In this document: positions 6,667 to 10,834 of the stretch, piece by piece
Position numbering within the stretch: position 1 is the first letter of the stretch
How the letters are laid out: each line of letters starts with the position of its first letter
Assembly (NCBI GenBank): GCA_900766865.1
Contig: CAAFXA010000348.1
Span: 1 to 10,834, forward strand
Source: an uncultured Akkermansia sp.
GTDB taxonomy: Bacteria; Verrucomicrobiota; Verrucomicrobiia; Verrucomicrobiales; Akkermansiaceae
Length of the DNA: 10,834 bases
Direction of reading: 5' to 3'
Program-made: the position numbers and the translations under genes
The notes under the pieces: generated by a model
Databases searched by the model: none
Told to the model about the DNA's origin: nothing
Seen by the model: the letters and a program-made list of their open reading frames with translations, nothing else

Positions 6667-6694
6667 TTGTCTAACGCCGGAGGGTGTGATAAAG
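6667..6694 (+). promoter_or_regulatory. Candidate promoter for the glucanotransferase gene
   Basis: TTGTCT (6667-6672), a 16-bp spacer and GATAAA (6689-6694), each matching the consensus at 4 of 6 positions. The predicted start near 6701 would leave almost no leader before the ATG at 6705, favouring either leaderless initiation or one of the in-frame ATGs at 6711 or 6720. Confidence 0.35.
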
Positions 6695-6704
6695 TGTACG
6701 AGTT

Positions 6705-8426
6705 ATGCTGATGCAACGAATGAGCGGAGTGTTGATGCCCCTGTTTTCCATGCGGCGAGAGGGGGATGCCGGAATAGGCGATCTTGCGGCGCTGGAGGAA
6801 TGGGTACACTGGGCCGGGGCGCATGGCGTGAGGTTTCTGCAGTTGTTGCCGGTGAATGCAGTGGGGGAAGATGATGCGCCTTCTCCCTACTCTGCCATCA
6901 GCTCAGTGGCTTTGGAACCATTGTATCTTACCCTGGAGCGAGTACCGGGGATGGAGTTGCCGTTGCCCGGGTATCGGGATGATTTGCCCCCCCTGCAGCA
7001 GCCCGGCGGGGCAGACTATGTGGATTACGCGCGCGTGCGCATGTATAAACGCTATCATCTGCGGCGGGCATTTGAGCGGTTTGAGGTTGCTCCGGAGTAT
7101 GCTGATTTGCGGCAGGTGTTTGATGGCTGGGTGCAGGAGCAGGGGGCCTGGCTGGAGAATTATGCTGTGTTTTCCGTATTGAGCAGTGCGTATGGAACTC
7201 ATGCCTGGTGGCAGTGGCCGGTGCAGGAGCCTGCTACTGCGCGTAGTCTGGTATACAGCAGCGAGGATTCCCGGCGTGCGTTGCGATATGTGTGCTGGCA
7301 GCAGTGGCTCTGCGCGAGAGAATGGGCGCAGGTGCGCCGTGTCGCGGATGCCTGTGGGGTGTTGCTGATGGGGGATGTTCCCATAGGTATCTCTGTTGCG
7401 AGTGTGGATGTGTTCTTTGAGCGCCACTTGTTTGATATGGGCTGGAGTGGTGGCGCGCCAGCCGAGGGAAACTTTGCGGAAGACCCCTTTACAGCTAAAT
7501 GGGGACAGAACTGGGGGATACCCCTCTACCGCTGGGATGTGATGGAGCAGGATGGCTTTGCCTGGTGGAACCGCCGCATTCGGAAGTTAGCAGAGATTTT
7601 CGGTATGTACCGAATTGACCACATACTGGGCTTTTACCGCATTTATGCGTTCCCCTGGATGCCGGACCGCAACCCCGAGTTCCTGCCTTTGTCGGCAGAT
7701 GAAGCAGCTGCCCGTTGTGGTGGGCGGCACCCCGGGTTCCGGCCACGGCCGGATGATACGCCGGAGAATTGCCGCGCTAATCTGATGCAGGGCGGATATC
7801 TGCTCAGCCGCTTGCTGCGGGCTGCACCGGGGCTGAAGGTGATAGGTGAGGACCTGGGCTGTGTGCCGGATTATGTGCGCCCGGATTTGTCACGTTTGCG
7901 AATAGCCGGGTTCAAGATTCCGCACTGGGAGATAGATGCTCAGCACCGTATCGTGAAGGGAGAAATGTATAATCCGTGTTCGTTCGCTACCTATGCCACG
8001 CACGATTTTCCGCCTATCTGCAATGACTGGAATGATTGGTTTGCCCATGTGCAGGCTGGTAAGGCTGCGGCTACGGATTCGACGCTGCCGCCGGATAAAC
8101 GGCGCGAGCTGTTGAGAACCGGGCGGGACTGTGCGCGTGTGCTGGCCTGGCTGGGAGACTATGCCGGCATGAGCGCAGAGCAGAGTATGCAGCCCTGGGG
8201 GCCGATGGTGAAGCATGCGCTTTTCCGGGCGTTGCTGGCGTGTCGGTCAGCGTATGCCGCGCTGATGTGGACGGAGCTTTTTGATGTGCCGGTGCGGTTG
8301 AATACACCCGGTACGGAAGGCGGCTGCAACTGGAGACCTCGCATGCCGTTCACGGCTGCACAGGCTGCGGCCATGCCACAGAGTATGTGGCTGAAAGGGC
8401 TGAGCGAGGAAACAGGGCGCTGCTAA
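6705..8426 (+). CDS. malQ: 4-alpha-glucanotransferase (amylomaltase, GH77), DPE2-like
   Basis: Transfers alpha-1,4-glucan segments between maltooligosaccharides or glycogen, acting in the cytoplasm in maltodextrin and glycogen turnover. All three GH77 catalytic acids are in place: nucleophile D305 in YRIDHILGF, acid/base E382 in GEDLG, and D434 in YATHDFP. Other family signatures are MSGVLMPLFSMR at the N-terminus, FLQLLPVNAV, GDVPIGISVASVDVFF, and GQNWGIPLYRWDVM with W-W soon after. The YRIDHILGFYRI stretch resembles the plant DPE2 branch more than the E. coli enzyme. At 573 residues it lacks the paired starch-binding domains and the inserted domain of plant DPE2. In-frame ATGs at 6705, 6711 and 6720 are all possible starts, because family similarity begins only at MSGVL (6720). 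No Shine-Dalgarno is suitably placed; GGAGGG at 6679-6684 is about 20 nt from the first ATG. Confidence 0.94.
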   Translation: MLMQRMSGVLMPLFSMRREGDAGIGDLAALEEWVHWAGAHGVRFLQLLPVNAVGEDDAPSPYSAISSVALEPLYLTLERVPGMELPLPGYRDDLPPLQQPGGADYVDYARVRMYKRYHLRRAFERFEVAPEYADLRQVFDGWVQEQGAWLENYAVFSVLSSAYGTHAWWQWPVQEPATARSLVYSSEDSRRALRYVCWQQWLCAREWAQVRRVADACGVLLMGDVPIGISVASVDVFFERHLFDMGWSGGAPAEGNFAEDPFTAKWGQNWGIPLYRWDVMEQDGFAWWNRRIRKLAEIFGMYRIDHILGFYRIYAFPWMPDRNPEFLPLSADEAAARCGGRHPGFRPRPDDTPENCRANLMQGGYLLSRLLRAAPGLKVIGEDLGCVPDYVRPDLSRLRIAGFKIPHWEIDAQHRIVKGEMYNPCSFATYATHDFPPICNDWNDWFAHVQAGKAAATDSTLPPDKRRELLRTGRDCARVLAWLGDYAGMSAEQSMQPWGPMVKHALFRALLACRSAYAALMWTELFDVPVRLNTPGTEGGCNWRPRMPFTAAQAAAMPQSMWLKGLSEETGRC

Positions 8427-8461
8427 AATCGTCATCGGCTTCGGCCTCTGTGTCAATTTGC

Positions 8462-8490
8462 TTGCAAAAAGCCGCGGCAGCGTGTATTCT
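8462..8490 (+). promoter_or_regulatory. Candidate promoter for ridA-coaC
   Basis: TTGCAA (8462-8467), a 17-bp spacer and TATTCT (8485-8490), each matching at 4 of 6 positions. The predicted start near 8497 gives a leader of about 26 nt. The spacer contains the perfect 8-bp palindrome GCCGCGGC (8471-8478), which could be an operator or chance. Confidence 0.45.
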
Positions 8491-8522
8491 TGAACCCGTA
8501 ACAGCATTTTATTATCATCATC

Positions 8523-8981
8523 ATGAAGCTCAATACAGAAGTACTCGAGAAGAAGGGGCTGAAGCTCAACCCCGCTCCCGCCCCTGTTGGTTCCTATGTG
8601 CAGTGCATCCGTACCGGCAATTATCTGCATCTTTCCGGTGGTATCTCCGTGAACGGAGATGTCGCGGTGTATGGCAAGCTGGGGGCCGATGTGAGCATAG
8701 AGGACGGTCAGAAGGCAGCTCAGGCCGCCATCCTCAATCGTCTGGCTGTGATTCAGGCCGAGCTGGGCGGTTTTGAGAAAATGACGAAGATTGTGGCTGT
8801 GAATGGTTTTGTGAACTGCACGCCGGATTTCACGGATCAGGCCAAGGTGCTCAATGGTGCCTCTGATTTGCTGGTGGAGCTCTTCGGGCCGGAGGCCGCG
8901 CACTCTCGCTCTGCCGTGGGTGTGGTAAGCCTGCCGCTCGGTGTGGCTGTGGAGATTAACATGATTGTGGAAATCGCCTGA
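8523..8981 (+). CDS. RidA family protein (YjgF/YER057c/UK114), probable enamine/imine deaminase
   Basis: RidA proteins hydrolyse reactive enamines and imines such as 2-aminoacrylate released by PLP enzymes, protecting PLP-dependent targets. The 152-residue sequence has PVGSYVQCIRTGNYLHLSGG (21-40), EDGQKAAQAAILN (60-72), NGFVNCTPDF (94-103), NGASDLLVELFG (111-122) and HSRSAVGVVSLPL (127-139). R129 and E144 match the spacing of E. coli RidA R105 and E120, the substrate-binding Arg and the Glu near the catalytic water, so deaminase activity is likely. It belongs to the longer (about 150-residue) branch of the family rather than being an orthologue of the 128-residue E. coli protein, so I give no symbol. 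The coaC-like gene follows after 31 bp, which suggests one operon. No Shine-Dalgarno precedes the ATG; the leader ends in ATTATCATCATC. Confidence 0.92.
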   Translation: MKLNTEVLEKKGLKLNPAPAPVGSYVQCIRTGNYLHLSGGISVNGDVAVYGKLGADVSIEDGQKAAQAAILNRLAVIQAELGGFEKMTKIVAVNGFVNCTPDFTDQAKVLNGASDLLVELFGPEAAHSRSAVGVVSLPLGVAVEINMIVEIA

Positions 8982-9001
8982 TTTTCGGAAATCTGATACG
9001 C

Positions 9002-9011
9002 GGGAGAGAGG
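9002..9011 (+). promoter_or_regulatory. Shine-Dalgarno of coaC
   Basis: GGGAGAGAGG lies directly upstream of the ATG at 9013, with GGGAG 6 nt from the start codon. It decides the start: the in-frame ATG at 8965 lies inside ridA, has no such site, and would add 16 residues that homologues lack. This is the only clear Shine-Dalgarno in the window. Confidence 0.7.
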
Positions 9012-9012
9012 C

Positions 9013-9549
9013 ATGGCAACGATTATTCTGGGCGTGTGTGGTTCCATTGCCGCTTACAAGGCAGCAGATGTCGCTTCGCGTCTTACAAAGTTGGGACATG
9101 AGGTGCATTGCGTCTGTACGCCCACGGCGCTGCAGTTCGTGACGCCGCTCACTCTCATGACTCTCTCCCGCAATCCTGTTGTTTCGTCGTTTGAAGACGA
9201 AACCGGCAGCTGGGTTCCGGTGCACATAGATCTGGCCCAGCGTGCCGATGTGCTGGCAATCGTGCCAGCCAGTGCCAATACCATGGCTTGCATGGCTCAT
9301 GGCATGGCTCCAAACGCACTGACCAGCCTCTACCTTGCCAACAGAGCCCCGGTACTCATTTTCCCGGCGATGAACGGCAATATGTGGAATCATCCTGCTA
9401 CGCAGCAGAATGCGTCCATTCTCCTGGGGCGCGAGAATCACCGTATTATCGGGCCGGATGATGCCGGTATGCTGGCCTGCGGTGCCGAAGGCCAGGGGCG
9501 TCTGGTGCCCGTGGAGCGCATTGTGGATGAGATTTTGAGCTCGCTCTAA
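9013..9549 (+). CDS. coaC: Phosphopantothenoylcysteine decarboxylase, standalone CoaC
   Basis: FMN-dependent enzyme that decarboxylates 4'-phospho-N-pantothenoylcysteine to 4'-phosphopantetheine in CoA synthesis. The 178-residue sequence shows the whole set of HFCD-family signatures: VCGSIAAYKA (8-17) for FMN, active-site His71 in VHIDLAQRAD, PASANT (85-90), PAMNGNMW (118-125) and the substrate clamp ACGAEGQGRL (155-164) with reactive Cys156. These distinguish CoaC from UbiX, which lacks the PXMNXXMW and ACG motifs. The protein stops soon after the clamp, so the CoaB synthetase domain of the usual bifunctional CoaBC (about 400 residues) is absent. No coaB lies in the window; it should be elsewhere in the genome. 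The gene is 31 bp after the RidA-family gene, on the same strand. Confidence 0.9.
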   Translation: MATIILGVCGSIAAYKAADVASRLTKLGHEVHCVCTPTALQFVTPLTLMTLSRNPVVSSFEDETGSWVPVHIDLAQRADVLAIVPASANTMACMAHGMAPNALTSLYLANRAPVLIFPAMNGNMWNHPATQQNASILLGRENHRIIGPDDAGMLACGAEGQGRLVPVERIVDEILSSL

Positions 9550-9582
9550 CGCCGAGGCGGCTCAATCTCCGTGTGTTTTGTC

Positions 9583-9632
9583 GCGCGCTGTATTTTGCAG
9601 GTGCCGGAGGGCTCTGATAGCGCGCTCTGCAA
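9583..9632 (+). other. Possible pseudoknot-forming segment downstream of coaC
   Basis: Two inverted repeats interleave: GCGCGCT (9583-9589) with AGCGCGC (9619-9625), and TTGCAG (9595-9600) with CTGCAA (9627-9632). Paired together they would give an H-type pseudoknot with loops of 5, 18 and 1 nt. It lies in the 143-bp gap between the convergent coaC and sulfatase genes and has no T tract. It could be chance. Confidence 0.25.
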
Positions 9633-9648
9633 GGTACTCGGAGAGAGA

Positions 9649-9681
9649 AACAGCAGCCGGATTTGTGTCGCGGCTGCTGTT
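9649..9681 (-). terminator. Terminator of the sulfatase gene, possibly shared with coaC
   Basis: Perfect 11-bp stem: AACAGCAGCCG (9649-9659) with CGGCTGCTGTT (9671-9681), loop 11 nt. On the minus strand it begins 11 bp after the sulfatase stop and is followed by TTTCTCTCTCC, a U/C-rich rather than pure U tract. On the plus strand no T tract follows, so for coaC it would act only as a 3'-end stabiliser or a weak terminator. Confidence 0.65.
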
Positions 9682-9692
9682 CTGATGGAATG

Positions 9693-10834
9693 TTACTTCT
9701 TTATGCGGTCATTTTCGCCCGGCCCCCAGGAGGGGAGGAAGTCCGGGATGCGGTTACCGGAGCCGGGGCAGTCAGCCGGTACGCGGTAGAGCTCGCGTGC
9801 GGCGTGGTACTTCTGCGTGAGCTCCTGCATGACCTGTGAGTAGGCGGGGTCTTGCGCGACATTGCGCATCTGCTGCGGATCCTTCTCGTTGTCAATAAGC
9901 ATCCACTCGTTCTCGGGCAGGCGCTTGCCGCTCTTGCGCTCGTAGTCAAGGGGCGTCCAGATGCGGGCAAAGGTGTAGCGCTGGGTGCGGATGCCATCGT
10001 GGCGGGGCGCATTGTGCTCGCCGGGCTGCTCGTAGAAGGCATAGTAGAGAGGGCGATCCATAAACTGGGGCGCCTCTCCTGTAGCAAAGAGCGGCACAAG
10101 GGAGGCTCCTTCCATGGTGCGGGTGTTCTCCGGAGTGTCTGCCTTGGCAATCTCCAGCAGGGTGGGAGCGTAGTCGATGTTCTGCACCATGGCCTGGCTG
10201 CGCTTGCCGGCAGGAATCATGCCCTTCCAGCGCATGATGAGCGGCATACGCATGGATTCCTCAAAAATCCAGCGCTTGTCGTACAGGCCGTGCTCGCCCA
10301 GGTAGAAACTCTGGTCGCCTACATATATTACCAGCGTGTTTTCGGACAGACCGGCGTTGTCCAAATAATCCAGCAGGGAGGTGATGGACTCATCCAGTGA
10401 AAGGATGCAGCCGAGGTAGTCCTCCATGTACCAGCGCCAGCGCTGCTCGGTCATGTCCTTCTGGGTCTTGTATTTGCCGGCGCGGAAGTTGGCCACGAAC
10501 TCCTCCGTACGAGTGGTGTAGAAGTTGCGGTAGATATCCTGCAGGCCGGGCTCAATCCAGTTCGTATTCCAGCCAAGGTTGGTCTTGGGAGCAAAGCGAG
10601 GGGCGTGCTTTTCGAGGTTGAAGTCGGCAGGAATCTGCCCCTTGAACTCGCCGTTCCTAATCTTGTTTCTCAGCTGGTTCTTGGGGATGATGTCCTTCAT
10701 CACATCGAAGGGAATCTTCTCGTAGACGAGGTGGTTGTCGTTCCAGTTGCAGAGATCCCAGCCGACGCTCTGGCGGTTGCGGCGCAGGAACTCGGGGCGG
10801 TTGCTCCAGTCATCATGCAGCGTGGCGGGCGGCG
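9693..10834 (-). CDS. Sulfatase (S1 family, alkaline-phosphatase fold), C-terminal part, 5' end outside window
   Basis: Type I sulfatase that removes sulfate esters from sugars; in gut bacteria such enzymes usually act on host mucin or glycosaminoglycans outside the cytoplasm. 379 residues are visible, running off the right edge in an open frame; GTG at 10703 is internal. Near the edge PPATLHDDWSNRPEF is typical of the mid-region. The signature block VIYVGDQSFYLGEHGLYDKR (10265-10324) holds the Asp-Gln pair that binds calcium and the Lys near the sulfate. It is followed by WIFEESMRMPLIMRWKG. The C-terminal subdomain (WMLIDNEKDPQQMRNVA, then a helix of Y-x-x-V-M-Q-E-L) is normal. The formylglycine motif C-x-P-S-R and the signal peptide would be outside. 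By look it is closest to the N-acetylglucosamine-6-sulfatase or iduronate-sulfatase-like group, but the substrate cannot be assigned. Confidence 0.93.
   Translation of the reverse strand, partial: PPATLHDDWSNRPEFLRRNRQSVGWDLCNWNDNHLVYEKIPFDVMKDIIPKNQLRNKIRNGEFKGQIPADFNLEKHAPRFAPKTNLGWNTNWIEPGLQDIYRNFYTTRTEEFVANFRAGKYKTQKDMTEQRWRWYMEDYLGCILSLDESITSLLDYLDNAGLSENTLVIYVGDQSFYLGEHGLYDKRWIFEESMRMPLIMRWKGMIPAGKRSQAMVQNIDYAPTLLEIAKADTPENTRTMEGASLVPLFATGEAPQFMDRPLYYAFYEQPGEHNAPRHDGIRTQRYTFARIWTPLDYERKSGKRLPENEWMLIDNEKDPQQMRNVAQDPAYSQVMQELTQKYHAARELYRVPADCPGSGNRIPDFLPSWGPGENDRIKK

Noticed and set aside
8427..8450. GGC-TTCG-GCC hairpin after malQ as a terminator
   Set aside because: Stem of only 3 bp around the UUCG-like loop and no T tract.
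1..10834. Insertion sequences, CRISPR arrays, tRNA or rRNA genes, toxin-antitoxin or defence systems
   Set aside because: No transposase-like frames, no regularly spaced repeats, no tRNA-like folds in the short gaps, and every sizeable gene is accounted for by other families.

Overview
The window looks like ordinary chromosome from a Gram-negative, host-associated bacterium. The best guess is Verrucomicrobiota close to Akkermansia. Four things suggest this: an RND pump with a lipoprotein-type outer-membrane channel, an S1 sulfatase of the glycan-desulfating kind, a PVC-style DksA/TraR protein with a degenerate zinc finger, and mostly absent Shine-Dalgarno sequences. GC looks to be in the mid-50s percent by eye. 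The taxonomic call is inference, because no rRNA or other strong marker is present.

Layout from left to right. (1) Positions 1-3371 (+) hold the C-terminal two thirds of an RND (HAE1/AcrB-type) permease and its OprM/TolC-type outer-membrane partner. A terminator follows at 3391-3425. (2) Positions 3517-5602 (-) hold a reverse-strand block. In transcription order it is a dksA/traR-like gene, rpmG (L33), rpsR (S18) and folE2. The rpmG-rpsR pair has a good internal promoter at 4956-4983 and a strong terminator-like hairpin at 4384-4426. folE2 lies just past that hairpin and has its own terminator at 3517-3539. (3) Positions 5777-6617 (+) hold an unrecognised lipoprotein behind a near-consensus sigma70-type promoter. 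(4) Positions 6705-8426 (+) encode a 4-alpha-glucanotransferase (GH77) that resembles the DPE2 branch. (5) Positions 8523-9549 (+) hold a probable two-gene unit of a RidA-family protein and a standalone phosphopantothenoylcysteine decarboxylase (CoaC). (6) Positions 9693-10834 (-) hold the C-terminal part of a sulfatase that runs off the right edge and converges on coaC.

How the genes fit together. The first pair is a drug/solute efflux system; its adaptor subunit is presumably just upstream of the window. In the reverse-strand block, each protein is either a zinc-sparing family (FolE2) or lacks some canonical zinc-binding cysteines (DksA-like, L33, S18). That set resembles gene content placed under Zur control in other bacteria, although these may simply be this lineage's housekeeping copies. 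RidA next to CoaC is a plausible metabolic pairing, because loss of RidA is known to lower CoA in Salmonella. I found no mobile element, CRISPR array, tRNA or rRNA. I see no clearly new multigene system; the best leads are the zinc-related block with its inter-cistronic hairpin, the ridA-coaC pair, the unknown lipoprotein, and a possible structured RNA downstream of coaC.
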